Counted from the first letter of the stretch, positions 50,081-62,509 are shown. The stretch: 64,000 nucleotides of DNA from Kordiimonas lipolytica (GCF_001550065.1 NZ_LRUB01000012.1:1-64000), one strand, 5' to 3'. Notes: generated from the sequence alone by a model not told the origin. Numbers and translations are program-made.

Positions 50081-51343
50081 CTACATGTCCAGCAGGAGGC
50101 GGGTTGGATCTTCAAGCGCTTCCTTCACACGCACCAGGAAGGTTACAGCCTCGCGACCGTCAATGATGCGGTGGTCATAGGACAGCGCCAGATACATCAT
50201 CGGGCGGATCACCACTTGGCCGTTCTCAACAACCGGGCGCTCTTGAATCTTGTGCATGCCCAGAATACCGGACTGCGGCGCGTTCAGGATCGGGCTGGAC
50301 ATCAGCGAGCCAAAGATACCACCGTTGGAAATAGTGAAGGTACCGCCCTGCATGTCGTCGATCGTGAGCTTGCCGTCGCGCGCCTTCTTGCCGAAGTTTG
50401 CGATCGCCAGCTCGGTGTCCGCAAAGGACATGTCCTGCGCGTCCTTCAGAACCGGCACAACAAGACCGTTCGGCGAGCTTACAGCCACGCCCACATTGGC
50501 AAAATTATGATAGACGATTTCATCGCCGTCGATCTGTGCGTTCACAGCCGGAATTTCCTTGAGCGCAAGGCAGCAGGCCTTGGTAAAGAAGCTCATGAAA
50601 CCAAGCTTGATATTGTGCTTGCGGGCGAACAGGTCTTTGTATTTGTTGCGTGCCGCCATCACTGCAGACATGTCCACTTCGTTATAAGTGGTCAGCATCG
50701 CAGCGGTATTCTGGGCGTCCTTGAGACGCTCGGCGATCTTCTTCCGAAGACGCGTCATCTTCACGCGTTCTTCCCGGGGACCAGCAGGCGCCGCAGCCGC
50801 AGAAGCAGGCTGAACGTCAAGCGTGCGAGCCGTACCGGCTTCGATCGCGCTCATCACATCGCCCTTCGTCAGGCGGCCGTCCTTGCCCGTGCCCTCGATC
50901 GAGGATGGGTCCAGGTTATAGTCCTGCACGATGCGGCGCACAGCTGGCGACATCGGCATCAGATCCTTCGCCGGGGCGCTGGATGCTGGCGCTGCGGCCG
51001 GGGCAGGTGCCGGAGCAGCTTCCGCCTTCTTCTCAGCCGGGGCCGGAGCGGCTTCAGCTTTCGCGGCAGGCTTGCTCTCTGCCGAACCGCCTGTTGCCTT
51101 GCCTTCCGTGTCCACTTTCGCGATCAGGGCGCCGATTTCCACGTCCTGGCCTTCTTCGGCCACGATTTCAACCAGCACGCCAGCCACAGGGCTAGGCACT
51201 TCCATCGCCACCTTGTCGGTTTCAACTTCCACAATTGGCTCATCCGCCGCGACAGCGTCGCCGACTTTCTTCAGCCAGGTACCGATCGTGCCTTCCGCGA
51301 CCGATTCACCCATTTGTGGGATAACAATATCTTCGATTGCCAT
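50081..51343 (-). CDS. sucB: 2-oxoglutarate dehydrogenase E2, dihydrolipoyl succinyltransferase
   Basis: This 420-residue E2 has a lipoyl domain with K44 in VETDKVAME, an Ala/Pro-rich linker (about 78-113), a peripheral-subunit-binding domain ([29 protein letters not shown]) and an acyltransferase core with the active-site histidine in [14 protein letters not shown] precedes the ATG. It sits between sucA (21 bases) and lpdA in the operon. Confidence 0.97.
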   Translation of the reverse strand: MAIEDIVIPQMGESVAEGTIGTWLKKVGDAVAADEPIVEVETDKVAMEVPSPVAGVLVEIVAEEGQDVEIGALIAKVDTEGKATGGSAESKPAAKAEAAPAPAEKKAEAAPAPAPAAAPASSAPAKDLMPMSPAVRRIVQDYNLDPSSIEGTGKDGRLTKGDVMSAIEAGTARTLDVQPASAAAAPAGPREERVKMTRLRKKIAERLKDAQNTAAMLTTYNEVDMSAVMAARNKYKDLFARKHNIKLGFMSFFTKACCLALKEIPAVNAQIDGDEIVYHNFANVGVAVSSPNGLVVPVLKDAQDMSFADTELAIANFGKKARDGKLTIDDMQGGTFTISNGGIFGSLMSSPILNAPQSGILGMHKIQERPVVENGQVVIRPMMYLALSYDHRIIDGREAVTFLVRVKEALEDPTRLLLDM

Positions 51344-51364
51344 GTTTCGGGGCTCCTACCCTGA

Positions 51365-54271
51365 TTAAACCGTGAGTGCCTGATCGATGAGCGCTTCCTG
51401 CTCGGCCGCATGCTTGGATGCAAGGCCAGTTGCGGTTGCAGCGCTCGCCGTGCGACCGGCATAAACCGGGCGCGTCACGGGCAGTTTGATTTCAGTGAAC
51501 AATTCCTCGAGAAGCTCGTGGATATAGGACCAGCTACCCATATTGCGGGGCTCTTCCTGACACCAGACGATGCTTTCGACATTCTTGAAGCGTTTCATTT
51601 CCTTGGCGATTGCCTTGGCCGGGAATGGATACAGCTGCTCGACGCGCATCAGGTAGGTGTCGTCCTGCTCGCGCTTGTCACGCTCGTCCAGCAGGTCATA
51701 GTAAACCTTGCCCGAACACAGCACGACCCGCTTGATCTTGTCGTCCGACTTCAGCTTGATTGAACCGCTGTTCGCATCTTGCGCATCATCCCACAGAACA
51801 CGGTGGAACTGTGACCCTGGGCCAAAGTCTTCCAACTTTGACACACAGCGTTTGTGCCGCAGAAGCGACTTCGGCGTCATCATCACCAAAGGCTTGCGGA
51901 ACGGACGGTGCATCTGACGGCGCAGAATGTGGAAGTAGTTCGCCGGCGTCGTACAGTTGGCAACTTGCCAGTTGTCTTCAGCAGACAGCTGCAGATAACG
52001 CTCCAGCCGTGCGGAAGAGTGCTCAGGCCCCTGGCCTTCATAGCCGTGCGGCAGCAGAAGCACGAGGCCGGACATCCGAAGCCACTTGGCTTCCGCCGAA
52101 CAGATAAACTGGTCGATAATGATCTGGGCGCCGTTCGCAAAGTCACCGAACTGGCCTTCCCAAAGGGTCAGGCTGTTTGGCTCTGCCATCGAATATCCAT
52201 ATTCGAAGCCCATCACGCCGAACTCGGACAGGTGACTGTCCAGCACGGTGAAGTTGGCGTCCGGGTTGATATCCTGAAGCGGGATGTAACGGTCTTCGGT
52301 TTTCTGGTCCACGAACACAGCATGACGCTGGCTGAAGGTGCCGCGACCGCAGTCCTGGCCGGAAAGGCGCACACCGTAGCCTTCGCGCAGGAGCGTGCCG
52401 AACGCCAGCGCCTCTGCCGTCGCCCAGTCAAAGCCCTGACCGTCTTCAAACATCTTGTGCTTGGCATCAAGCACTCGCTTGAGGGTGCGGTGAATGTTGA
52501 ACTTCTCAGGATAGCTGGTGATCTGCTCGCCCACTTCGCGCAGCATGATCTCAGACACACCGGTTTCAGCACGGCGTTTCTCATGGTCCTTGTCGGCAAG
52601 GCCAAGGCCTTCCCATTTACCTTCGAACCAGTCGGCCTTGTTAACGCGGTATTCCTTGGCAGCTTCGAATTCATCCTCAAGATAGCTGATGAATTCATTT
52701 TCCATCTGCTCGAATTTCTCAGCCGTGATCACGCCCTCAGCAACAAGACGGTCAGCATAAATCTTCACCACACTTGGGTGGTTTTTGATCGCCGCATACA
52801 TCAGAGGCTGCGTAAAGGCCGGTTCATCCGATTCGTTGTGACCAAAGCGGCGGTAGCAGATCATGTCGATCACCACGTCGCGCTTGAAAGTCTGGCGGAA
52901 TTCGGTTGCGATCTTGGCGGCGTAGGTTACCGCTTCGGGGTCGTCACCATTCACGTGGAAGATCGGGGCCTGCACCATCTTGGCCACGTCCGATGGATAT
53001 GGGCTCGAGCGCGCAAACTGCGGGCTGGTGGTAAAACCGATCTGGTTGTTCACAATGAAGTGGACTGTGCCGCCCGTGTTGTAGCCGCGAAGGCCGGACA
53101 TGCCGAAGCATTCCGCCACGATACCTTGGCCTGCAAAGGCCGCGTCACCATGCAGCAGCAGCGACAGCGTGGTCTCACGCTTGGTATCTTTCTTCTGCTC
53201 CTGCTTGGCACGGGTTTTACCAATCACAACAGGGTTCACAGCTTCAAGGTGCGATGGGTTCGCGTTCAGCGACAGGTGAACCTTGTTGCCGTCGAATTCA
53301 CGGTCGGCGCTGGTGCCCAGGTGATATTTCACGTCACCGGAACCCTGCACGTCATCAGGCTTGAAGGACCCGCCATGGAATTCGTTGAAAATGGCGCGGT
53401 AAGGCTTCGCCATCACGTTCGCAAGCACGTTCAGGCGGCCGCGGTGCGGCATGCCGATCACGATTTCATCAAGACCAAACTGGCCACCGGTTTTCATCAC
53501 GGCTTCAAGGGCGGGCACCATGGCCTCACCACCATCAAGGCCGAAGCGCTTGGTACCGGTATATTTCTTGCCCAGGAAGCGTTCGAACTGAACCGCTTCG
53601 ATAAGCTTGTTCAGGATCGCGATCTTGCCGCGGTCGGTGAACTGGATTTCCTTGTCACGACCCTCAATCTGGCGCTGGATCCAGGCCTTCTCTTCTGGGT
53701 CGTTGATATGCATGAACTCGACACCCAGGTTCGAACAGTAAGTCCGCTTCAGGATTTCAAGGATTTCACGCACCGTTGCAGTGTTCAGCCCCAGAACGCC
53801 GTCCATGAAGATCGGCCGGTCCATGTCGGAAGGGCCGAAACCATAGGTTTCCGGCTGCAGTTCAGGGTGAACTTTCCGCTCTTCGAGCCCGAGCGGGTCC
53901 AGATTGGCCATCAGATGGCCGCGCACCCGGTAGGTGCGCACCATCATCAGCGCGCGGATACTGTCAATCGTCGCGGCCCGGATGTCTTCCTGGCTAAGCT
54001 TGGCACCTGCAGGCGCCGGCTTGCTGGCGTCCTCGATGAACATGTCGGAGCCATCAAGGCCTGTCGTCAGGTCGTCGTCAGGGCGAAGCGGCCAGTCGGC
54101 CCGCGCCCAGCTTGGGCCGGATTTGCCGACACCGGCTTCCAATGCGTCGAAATATTGTTGCCAGCCTTCGTCAACGGAAGATGGGTCAGCCGTATATTGC
54201 TCGTAGAGAGATTCCACGAACTGTGGGCTGACACCTTCCAAGGCGGCGATGCGATCCATATCTGCACCCAT
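51365..54271 (-). CDS. sucA: 2-oxoglutarate dehydrogenase E1
   Basis: This 968-residue ThDP enzyme decarboxylates 2-oxoglutarate. Family features are the DEGWQQYFDAL start region, GMPHRGRLNVLANVM, HLGTSADRE, GDAAFAGQG and FIVNNQIGFTT for the ThDP site, and EGQFGDFANGAQIIIDQ near the C-terminus. The start ATG at 54271 is preferred over TTG 54277; ATG 54259 is also possible, since no strong ribosome site is visible. Confidence 0.97.
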   Translation of the reverse strand: MGADMDRIAALEGVSPQFVESLYEQYTADPSSVDEGWQQYFDALEAGVGKSGPSWARADWPLRPDDDLTTGLDGSDMFIEDASKPAPAGAKLSQEDIRAATIDSIRALMMVRTYRVRGHLMANLDPLGLEERKVHPELQPETYGFGPSDMDRPIFMDGVLGLNTATVREILEILKRTYCSNLGVEFMHINDPEEKAWIQRQIEGRDKEIQFTDRGKIAILNKLIEAVQFERFLGKKYTGTKRFGLDGGEAMVPALEAVMKTGGQFGLDEIVIGMPHRGRLNVLANVMAKPYRAIFNEFHGGSFKPDDVQGSGDVKYHLGTSADREFDGNKVHLSLNANPSHLEAVNPVVIGKTRAKQEQKKDTKRETTLSLLLHGDAAFAGQGIVAECFGMSGLRGYNTGGTVHFIVNNQIGFTTSPQFARSSPYPSDVAKMVQAPIFHVNGDDPEAVTYAAKIATEFRQTFKRDVVIDMICYRRFGHNESDEPAFTQPLMYAAIKNHPSVVKIYADRLVAEGVITAEKFEQMENEFISYLEDEFEAAKEYRVNKADWFEGKWEGLGLADKDHEKRRAETGVSEIMLREVGEQITSYPEKFNIHRTLKRVLDAKHKMFEDGQGFDWATAEALAFGTLLREGYGVRLSGQDCGRGTFSQRHAVFVDQKTEDRYIPLQDINPDANFTVLDSHLSEFGVMGFEYGYSMAEPNSLTLWEGQFGDFANGAQIIIDQFICSAEAKWLRMSGLVLLLPHGYEGQGPEHSSARLERYLQLSAEDNWQVANCTTPANYFHILRRQMHRPFRKPLVMMTPKSLLRHKRCVSKLEDFGPGSQFHRVLWDDAQDANSGSIKLKSDDKIKRVVLCSGKVYYDLLDERDKREQDDTYLMRVEQLYPFPAKAIAKEMKRFKNVESIVWCQEEPRNMGSWSYIHELLEELFTEIKLPVTRPVYAGRTASAATATGLASKHAAEQEALIDQALTV

Positions 54272-54318
54272 GGGCAATTTGGCGCGGCACTTTGAGGCCG
54301 CGCCCCCTTCTTTAACGG

Positions 54319-55194
54319 TTAACCGTTGATTGCTTTCAGAAGCGTTGTACCAAGCGCAGCCGGGCTGTCGGAAACAACGATACCAGCCGACTTCATGGCT
54401 TCGATCTTGTCTTCAGCACCGCCCTGACCACCGGAAACGATAGCGCCAGCGTGGCCCATCGTGCGACCCGGAGGCGCCGTACGGCCAGCGATAAAGCCTG
54501 CAACAGGCTTCTTCACCTTGCTTTGCTTCAGGAACTCAGCCGCTTCTTCTTCAGCCGACCCACCGATTTCACCGATCATGATGATCGAGTGCGTGTCTTC
54601 GTCACCCAGGAACATGTCCAGGCAATCGATGAAGTTGGTGCCGTTAACCGGGTCACCACCAATACCGATACAGGTGGACTGGCCAAGGCCTGCAGCCGTT
54701 GTTTGCGCAACCGCTTCATACGTCAGCGTACCAGAGCGGGATACGATGCCCACGTTACCTGGCTTGTGAATGTGACCAGGCATAATGCCGATCTTGCACT
54801 GGCCCGGCGTGATCACGCCTGGGCAGTTCGGGCCAACGAGGCGGGTTTTGGAATTACGGAGCGCGCGCTTGACGCGAACCATATCCAGAACCGGAATACC
54901 CTCAGTGATACAGATAACCAGTTCGATTTCAGCGTCGATGGCTTCAAGGATCGAATCGGCCGCGAATGGAGGCGGCACGTAAATTACAGAAGCGTTGGCA
55001 TCTGTTGCTTCACGTGCATCACCAACTGTGTTGAACACTGGCAGGTCCAGGTGCTTCATGCCACCTTTGCCCGGCGTTACACCGCCAACCATGTTGGTGC
55101 CGTATGCAATAGCCTGCTCGGAGTGGAACGTGCCCTGGGCACCAGTGAAGCCCTGACAGATTACTTTAGTGTCTTTACCTACGAGTACAGACAT
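54319..55194 (-). CDS. sucD: succinyl-CoA synthetase, alpha subunit
   Basis: This 291-residue protein has a CoA-binding Rossmann part ([15 protein letters not shown] near 14-28) and the phosphorylated H248 in [11 protein letters not shown]. The ATG overlaps the sucC stop in a TAATG arrangement, so the subunits are translated together. It converts succinyl-CoA to succinate with substrate-level phosphorylation. Confidence 0.97.
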   Translation of the reverse strand: MSVLVGKDTKVICQGFTGAQGTFHSEQAIAYGTNMVGGVTPGKGGMKHLDLPVFNTVGDAREATDANASVIYVPPPFAADSILEAIDAEIELVICITEGIPVLDMVRVKRALRNSKTRLVGPNCPGVITPGQCKIGIMPGHIHKPGNVGIVSRSGTLTYEAVAQTTAAGLGQSTCIGIGGDPVNGTNFIDCLDMFLGDEDTHSIIMIGEIGGSAEEEAAEFLKQSKVKKPVAGFIAGRTAPPGRTMGHAGAIVSGGQGGAEDKIEAMKSAGIVVSDSPAALGTTLLKAING

Positions 55195-56363
55195 TACGCG
55201 GCCTCCTTCACAGCTTTTACAATCTTCTCGGCTGCGTCATTCAAATCGTCGGCAGAAATAATCGGCAGGCCACTATCAGCCATGATCTGCTTGCCAAGTT
55301 CTACGTTGGTGCCTTCCAGACGGACCACAAGCGGAACGCTGAGCGCCACTTCGCGGGCTGCCGCCACAACACCTTCCGCGATCACATCACAGCGCATGAT
55401 GCCGCCGAAGATGTTGACCAAGATGCCTTCCACATTGTCGTCAGACAGGATGATCTTGAAGGCTTCGGTTACACGCTCTTTGGTCGCGCCACCACCAACG
55501 TCCAGGAAGTTGGCAGGCTCGCCGCCCTTCAGCTTGATGATGTCCATGGTGGCCATTGCAAGGCCAGCACCGTTCACCATGCAGCCGATGGAACCATCGA
55601 GGCTGATGTAGTTGAGGTCGTATTTGGAGGCTTCGATCTCTTTTGGATCTTCTTCCGATTCGTCCCGAAGTTCGCGCACGTCCGCGTGGCGGAACAGGGC
55701 GTTACCGTCGAAGGACATCTTGGCGTCGAGGACGATCATCTTGTCGTCTTCGGTCAGAACCAGTGGGTTCACCTCGAGAAGCGATGCGTCGAGGTCGGTA
55801 TAGGCAGCGTAAAGCGAGCTTACAACCTTCATGCATTCTTTCGCAGCTGCGCCTTCAAGGTTCAGGCCAAAGGCCACCTTGCGGCAGTGGAAAGGCTGCA
55901 GGCCGGTTGCCGGATCAATCGTGATGGTCACGATCTTCTCTGGCGTGCTTTCGGCCACTTCCTCAATATCCATGCCGCCTTCGGTCGATGCCATGATGGC
56001 AAGCTTGCCGGAAGCCCGGTCAAGGAGCATGGACAGGTAGAATTCGCTTTTGATGGCGCAACCGTCTTCAACATAAACGCGCTTCACCTCTTTGCCCTCT
56101 GGGCCGGTCTGGTGCGTCACGAGCGTTTTGCCGATCAGGTCTTTTGCAACGGCTTCAACATCGTCGAGCGATTTGACAACCTTCACGCCGCCCGCTTTAC
56201 CGCGGCCACCAGCGTGAATTTGCGCTTTCACAACCCAAACCGGGCCGCCAAGCTTCTTCGCTGCGTCGACAGCTTCCGCCGCCGTATAGGCTACACCGCC
56301 TTCAAGGACGGGAGCGCCGTATTTTTTCAGCAGGCCTTTCGCCTGATATTCATGGATATTCAT
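55194..56363 (-). CDS. sucC: succinyl-CoA synthetase, beta subunit
   Basis: This 389-residue ATP-grasp subunit starts with [16 protein letters not shown] and contains [18 protein letters not shown] for nucleotide binding and [19 protein letters not shown] for metal. The C-terminal [13 protein letters not shown] belongs to the CoA-ligase domain. It lies 38 bases after mdh and is coupled to sucD. Confidence 0.97.
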   Translation of the reverse strand: MNIHEYQAKGLLKKYGAPVLEGGVAYTAAEAVDAAKKLGGPVWVVKAQIHAGGRGKAGGVKVVKSLDDVEAVAKDLIGKTLVTHQTGPEGKEVKRVYVEDGCAIKSEFYLSMLLDRASGKLAIMASTEGGMDIEEVAESTPEKIVTITIDPATGLQPFHCRKVAFGLNLEGAAAKECMKVVSSLYAAYTDLDASLLEVNPLVLTEDDKMIVLDAKMSFDGNALFRHADVRELRDESEEDPKEIEASKYDLNYISLDGSIGCMVNGAGLAMATMDIIKLKGGEPANFLDVGGGATKERVTEAFKIILSDDNVEGILVNIFGGIMRCDVIAEGVVAAAREVALSVPLVVRLEGTNVELGKQIMADSGLPIISADDLNDAAEKIVKAVKEAA

Positions 56364-56401
56364 CTGTCCAAGAGCTCCTTGGGGGCTTCTAGAGTTTCAG
56401 C

Positions 56402-57737
<1,336 letters not shown>

Positions 57738-58451
57738 ATGGTTGATGTGAGAATCGACGCGCGCCACGACCCGGCAGCTCTCGGTGAAATCCTTCAAAAG
57801 GAAGGCCGCCTGCAGGTGCCCAACTTCTTCCCAGCCGACGTGGCGGAAAAGCTCTATGGCCTGCTGCGCGCGAACCCCACCTGGTTTACCGCCTATAATG
57901 AAGGCGAAAACTTTTATGAAGTGCCGCAGGCCGAGGTCGCCGGCCTGAGCCCGGCACAACAGCAACAATTCTGGCGCGTGATACAGAAAGGCGCACGCGA
58001 GGGGTTCCAGTATTTCTTTCAGCAATATTATATTTCGGAAGCGGTGCAACAGGGCCGCGAAACTGGCCATCCCCTGCATTTCATGCATGACTTTGTCAAT
58101 TCTGAGCCAGTTCTTGAGTTCATGCGCACGCTGACGGGCGAGCCCAAAGTGCGTTATATCGACAGCTTCGCCAGCCAGTATGTGGCGGGCAACTTCCTGA
58201 CCCGTCATGACGACACCCACGCCACTGACGACAGGGTCGCGGCCTATGTGATTTCCATGACCAAGGATTGGAAGGCCGACTGGGGCGGCAACCTGGTGTT
58301 CTATGACGAGGACGAAAACATCACTGGCGGCTTCAAACCCACCTTCAACAGCCTGAATATCTTCCTGGTGCCACAGCCCCATGCGGTAACAGTCGTATCG
58401 CCGTTTGCGGGCGACCGCCGCACCAGCTTCCTCGGGTGGGTGAAGCGGTAG
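57738..58451 (+). CDS. 2-oxoglutarate/Fe(II)-dependent oxygenase, prolyl-hydroxylase-like
   Basis: This 237-residue dioxygenase has the iron triad H157 and D159 (TRHDDTH) and H215 (PQPHAVTVV), with the 2-oxoglutarate arginine in DRRTSFLGW. It resembles the prolyl 4-hydroxylase alpha-like group that hydroxylates protein side chains or small amino acids; the target is unknown. The ribosome site before its ATG is weak, but a strong GGGAGGGG site 28 bases upstream serves a short leader frame that overlaps its start. Confidence 0.85.
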   Translation: MVDVRIDARHDPAALGEILQKEGRLQVPNFFPADVAEKLYGLLRANPTWFTAYNEGENFYEVPQAEVAGLSPAQQQQFWRVIQKGAREGFQYFFQQYYISEAVQQGRETGHPLHFMHDFVNSEPVLEFMRTLTGEPKVRYIDSFASQYVAGNFLTRHDDTHATDDRVAAYVISMTKDWKADWGGNLVFYDEDENITGGFKPTFNSLNIFLVPQPHAVTVVSPFAGDRRTSFLGWVKR

Positions 58452-58469
58452 AAGGCGCAGACTTTATTA

Positions 58470-59666
58470 CTATTCCACTTTTCCGTGGCCGCGATGCAAA
58501 TAGTCTTCTGACTGCATTTCCATCAGGCGCGAGACCGTGCGCTCGAATTCAAAGTGCCCGTCCCCGGCTTCATAAAGGTCCGCGGGCGGCACGGCGGCGG
58601 AGCACAGGAATTTCACGCCGTGCTCGTAAAGTGCGTCGATGAAGGTGACGAACCGCTTGGCTTCGTTGCGGTTTTCAGGGCCCATCTGCGGGATCGCCAC
58701 CATAATCACCGTATGGTAGGCGCGCGCGATCGCCAGATAGTCCGCTGAACCAAGCGGGTTGGCGCACAGCCGCTTGAAGGAAAACACCGCCACGCCGCGC
58801 GCGGCTTTGGGCACGAAAAGCTTGCGGCCCTGAACGGTCAGCTCATCCGACGGTACCTTGTCACGGTTCTCGACATCACGGTCGGTCAGGCGGAAAAAGG
58901 CTTCCGACAGCAGGTCCGTCGTCTCGTCATTGATCGGCGTATAATAGGTAGCCACCCCCTTCAGCCGGTCATAGCGGTAGTCGGTCGGGCCATCCAGCGG
59001 CACCACATCGAACTGGTTTTTGATCATCTCAATGAACGGCAGGAACAGCTGCCTGTTGAGGCCGCCCTTATAAAGGTCATCCGGCACGCGGTTGGATGTG
59101 GCCACAATCACCACGCCGCGCTCCAAAAGCTCCTTATAAAGCCGCCCCAGCACCATGGCGTCAGCAATGTCCGTGACCTGCATTTCGTCAAAACACAGAA
59201 GCGTGGCTTCCATGGCGATCTGCCGGGCCACCGGCGGGATCGGGTCATCGGCGGTTGCGCGGCCACCGCGTGCCGCGCGTTCCTTCGCCGACAGACCGCG
59301 CCATTCCTTCAGCCGCGCGTGGATATCCAGCATGAATTCATGGAAGTGCACGCGTTTCTTGGCCTTCACCGGCGCCAGCTCGTAAAACAGGTCCATCAGC
59401 ATGGACTTGCCGCGCCCCACGCCGCCATAGACATATAGCCCCTTCGGCACGCCCTTTTCATTGTTGCCCCATTTGAACAGGGTTGAAAGTCGCCAGCTTT
59501 TGATCGACAGGCTGCGGGCCTTCCCCGCCACTTCCGGATAGTCCAGAAGGTCATGATACAGCCGCTCGAAATGCTTCAGCACCCTGAGCTGGTCATCGTC
59601 TGCGCGCACCTCGCCCTCGCGCTCCAGGCGGCGATAGGCTTCCAGCGGTGTCTCGGTTGTGGCCAC
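58470..59666 (-). CDS. zapE: cell division protein ZapE (AFG1-like ATPase)
   Basis: This 398-residue AAA-type ATPase has Walker A GGVGRGKS at 81-88, Walker B LLCFDEMQV, KRVHFHEFMLDIHARL and TSNRVPDDLYKGGLNR, all as in ZapE, which acts with the divisome at constriction. It converges on the oxygenase gene 18 bases away. Length is typical for the family. Confidence 0.93.
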   Translation of the reverse strand: MATTETPLEAYRRLEREGEVRADDDQLRVLKHFERLYHDLLDYPEVAGKARSLSIKSWRLSTLFKWGNNEKGVPKGLYVYGGVGRGKSMLMDLFYELAPVKAKKRVHFHEFMLDIHARLKEWRGLSAKERAARGGRATADDPIPPVARQIAMEATLLCFDEMQVTDIADAMVLGRLYKELLERGVVIVATSNRVPDDLYKGGLNRQLFLPFIEMIKNQFDVVPLDGPTDYRYDRLKGVATYYTPINDETTDLLSEAFFRLTDRDVENRDKVPSDELTVQGRKLFVPKAARGVAVFSFKRLCANPLGSADYLAIARAYHTVIMVAIPQMGPENRNEAKRFVTFIDALYEHGVKFLCSAAVPPADLYEAGDGHFEFERTVSRLMEMQSEDYLHRGHGKVE

Positions 59667-59756
59667 AAGTGTCTCCAGCCAATGGATGGTGTTTCTTCTT
59701 CCCTAGCACGGCAGGGAAAATCCTCAAGCCAAAATCCCACCATGGCCCACCGCCAA

Positions 59757-59805
59757 GAAAAAAGGCCCATCGACGGATCGGCAGGCCCCTTTTCAGTCTT
59801 TTGGT
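59757..59805 (-). terminator. probable terminator of the outer-membrane protein gene
   Basis: Imperfect arms AAAAGGCCC and GGCCCCTTTT pair around a loop, and the minus strand continues GGGCCTTTTTTC. It is directly beyond the stop of the porin-like gene at 59813. Confidence 0.5.
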
Positions 59806-59812
59806 CGCGGCC

Positions 59813-61351
59813 TTAGAAGGCGGCGTTCACACCAATGATGATACCAGTGCTGTTGGCATCGATATCACTATGGGTCGTACCCGGTGCCTGGTTGCCACCG
59901 CTGATGAAGTTAAGCGGCGCATAACCGTTGGTGCGCACCAGTTCGGCAAAGCCCTTGATGCTTGGGCTCAGGAAATGTGCCAGACCAAGAACCCACTGGT
60001 CCTGACGCCTCCATGGTGAACCCTCCGGGCCAGAGATAAAGCTGCTGAACTCCAGCGACAGATCGGTCGGCTTGTCGTTCATGGCAAAGGAATATTTGCC
60101 GCCGATGCCGAAGCTCGTGACCTTGCTTGCTGCAAAGACGTCCAGTGGCGGGGTTGGGTTGAAGGTGCCCGGCCATTCCTTCGTGGTTTTGGCAAATTCA
60201 CCCATCACAAGGAACGGACCTGACTTGAACTGGCCATAGGCAGCCCAGGCTGGATTGACCTCGTTACAGGCGGTGAAATGCACCACAGGGAATGGCTGGC
60301 AGTAAGCCGTGCCGCGCTGGTAGGAGCCACCAACCATGGCGAAACCGTCCGTGCCGAATTCATGCGTATAGTTGGCATCAATCACATAGTTGTTCAGCTT
60401 GCTTGGGACAGTTGTGCCATTGTTATGCACATTCGCACTGCGGAACTGCGCGCCACCCTGAACTGCTTCGAACGACATGTTCAGGCCATTGTCAGCGTAA
60501 GTAACCTTGGCACCATAGGCGAGACCGCCGAACGCGTGCCACACAGTTGAAGCCGTGAATGGGTTCACCGTGTCTGTCAGGCCAAATGGTGTCGCCATTT
60601 TACCGAGCGTCAGATAAACAGGTGACTTCTCAAGGTTACCGACAATCACATACCCCTTGCGGAGCTGAACCTGGTTGCGGCCAAGGGCAGTGATGGTACC
60701 GGCACCGAAGCTTTGCTCTGGGTCATAGAGCATTTCGGCGTAGGTGGTGATCCAGTCACCGAGTGTGGCGGTCACGCTCAGCTGGGCGCTGTGAATCACA
60801 GCTTCGCTCACGTCTTTTTGCTGCTGGTTGTTTGGTGTTGGATGGCGCATCAGATAACCGAATTTGTTCTCGGTGTTGCTGTGCCAATAATCAGCAATAG
60901 CCGTTACCGCGCCGCCAAGCGTAACCGTGTTGTCAGCCAGCTCACCAGAGCGGCGGGCTTCCAGAAGCAGCTCCTGCTTGCGGTTGATGTTGGTTGTTGG
61001 GTCCAGCATCTTGTAGGACAGATTGCTGTTGATGCTGACCACATCAACGTCAAGGATGTCGCCGGCGTCTTTGGACGCAGACTTTCTTTCACTTGCGTCG
61101 GCCACCACGACTTCCTGCGTGCCAGCAGCGTCACCGCCCTGTTTCAGCGCATTCACTTCACGCTTCAGCGCTGCGTTTTCCTGCTCCAGGCGCTCAAGGC
61201 GCGCCAGGATCTGGCCCAACTTGTCATCATCGGTTGCTTGAACCGATACCGTCGCCGTCATGGCGGTTGTTGCCATCAGGCCAGCCGCGAACATGCGACG
61301 GGCTATACCGGCAGAGGAGCTTAGGGGCTTCCTATCATTCGTAAATTTCAT
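59813..61351 (-). CDS. LbtU/porin-like outer-membrane beta-barrel protein
   Basis: This 512-residue outer-membrane protein has a signal peptide (RMFAAGLMATTAMTATVSVQA), a coiled-coil segment just after it (LGQILARLERLEQENAALK, trimer-forming in porins) and a long beta-strand-rich domain ending in the C-terminal phenylalanine recognised by the BAM complex. It resembles the LbtU family of siderophore-linked porins; the ligand is not known. The ATG at 61351 is chosen by a ribosome site AAGG and the signal peptide position. Confidence 0.8.
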   Translation of the reverse strand: MKFTNDRKPLSSSAGIARRMFAAGLMATTAMTATVSVQATDDDKLGQILARLERLEQENAALKREVNALKQGGDAAGTQEVVVADASERKSASKDAGDILDVDVVSINSNLSYKMLDPTTNINRKQELLLEARRSGELADNTVTLGGAVTAIADYWHSNTENKFGYLMRHPTPNNQQQKDVSEAVIHSAQLSVTATLGDWITTYAEMLYDPEQSFGAGTITALGRNQVQLRKGYVIVGNLEKSPVYLTLGKMATPFGLTDTVNPFTASTVWHAFGGLAYGAKVTYADNGLNMSFEAVQGGAQFRSANVHNNGTTVPSKLNNYVIDANYTHEFGTDGFAMVGGSYQRGTAYCQPFPVVHFTACNEVNPAWAAYGQFKSGPFLVMGEFAKTTKEWPGTFNPTPPLDVFAASKVTSFGIGGKYSFAMNDKPTDLSLEFSSFISGPEGSPWRRQDQWVLGLAHFLSPSIKGFAELVRTNGYAPLNFISGGNQAPGTTHSDIDANSTGIIIGVNAAF

Positions 61352-61711
61352 CAATTCTTGCCTTTTAGGATGCGCCATCAGACCAAGTCTTGAAAGCGCA
61401 TTTATTTTCGCTTTTTTTGGGGAATACTCGAACTCGTGCCTAGTAAAGGCAAGTTGTACCTATTCCATCGCCCCTGTAAATTAAACCCTTATTTTTTATA
61501 ATAAATTTAGGCGAATTGTATTTTGTCACCTATCCGAAAAAACGCGAATGCGACGCAACTTTATCAGGCTCTTTAGTGGGCAATAAAATTGGCCTTTTGC
61601 TTGACCGGGCGCCACTTCGCCTTATTCAACAAAGGGAAGGCCCAGCCGCTGAATACACTCTCTGCAGAATTGACAAAAGCTGGGCCGCACGACCAGTAAA
61701 GGACCGACCCG
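61352..61711. other. 360-bp divergent control region
   Basis: AT-rich DNA lies between the porin-like gene and the phosphatase gene. A possible plus-strand promoter has TTGACC at 61601-61606 and TATTCA at 61623-61628. I see no other clear structure. Confidence 0.4.
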
Positions 61712-62509
61712 ATGCCAGCAGCCTCCCGTATCATCCCCATGCCCGGCGTGAAGAATTTCCGCGACATGGGCGGCTACATAGGGGCGGACGGACGGACCAT
61801 GCGCTGGGGCAAGCTGTACCGGTCAGGGCACTGGGCTGAATTCACCGGCAACAGGGAAACTGCTGCACCGGCTTATGGCATCACCACCGTTGTGGATTTC
61901 CGGTCTGACGCCGAAAAGAAACGCCACCCGGTGGGCTGGCCAGACGGCTGGGCGCCCACCTACCACGCCACGCCCATTGGCGGAAACGCTGCCGCCTGGG
62001 TTCAGGAACTGTATGAACGCCTGTCCACCAGCCCCTTCCCAGCGAAGGAGCTTCGGGACCAGTTCATTCTGGCGTTTGAAACCATCCCGGTCGCGAACGC
62101 GGACGGGCTGAAGCGCTTCTTCGACATCCTGGTTGAGGGAGAGACGAATGACAGCGTGCTGTTTCACTGCACAGCAGGCAAAGACCGCACAGGCATCGCA
62201 GGCGCCCTTCTGATGCGGGTACTGGGAGTAGCAGAAGCGGACATCACAGCAGACTTCCTGATGACCAACGACGCGGTTGATCTGCCTGCAGCAAGCGCCG
62301 TGATTGCACAGCGCCTTTCGGAAAAAGCGGGCCGCACCATCAATCCGGCTGACGTTCACCCACTTGTGGGGGTCGAGCCTGCGTTTCTGGACGCGGCACA
62401 CAAAAGCATCGACAAGGCTTTCGGGTCGGTAGACGCCTATCTGGTAGATCGCCTGGGCCTGACGCCTGACCGCCAGGGCCGGCTGCGAGACCTATTTCTT
62501 GAAGGGTGA
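61712..62509 (+). CDS. protein-tyrosine-phosphatase-like (Y_phosphatase3) protein
   Basis: This 265-residue cysteine phosphatase has the CX5R loop FHCTAGKDRTG with C153 and R159, and an N-terminal NFRDMGGYIGADG as in the tyrosine/lipid phosphatase family Pfam 13350. It could act on phosphoinositides or phosphotyrosine; no substrate is implied by neighbours. AGGA precedes the ATG. Its end overlaps the convergent periplasmic-protein gene by 18 bases. Confidence 0.87.
   Translation: MPAASRIIPMPGVKNFRDMGGYIGADGRTMRWGKLYRSGHWAEFTGNRETAAPAYGITTVVDFRSDAEKKRHPVGWPDGWAPTYHATPIGGNAAAWVQELYERLSTSPFPAKELRDQFILAFETIPVANADGLKRFFDILVEGETNDSVLFHCTAGKDRTGIAGALLMRVLGVAEADITADFLMTNDAVDLPAASAVIAQRLSEKAGRTINPADVHPLVGVEPAFLDAAHKSIDKAFGSVDAYLVDRLGLTPDRQGRLRDLFLEG

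Noticed and set aside
48729..50180. Plus-strand open frame over lpdA and the sucB end
   Set aside because: It spans two real minus-strand genes and a hairpin; no motif or ribosome site.
51854..54295. 813-codon plus-strand open frame over sucA
   Set aside because: It is the opposite strand of the well-supported 2-oxoglutarate dehydrogenase E1 gene.
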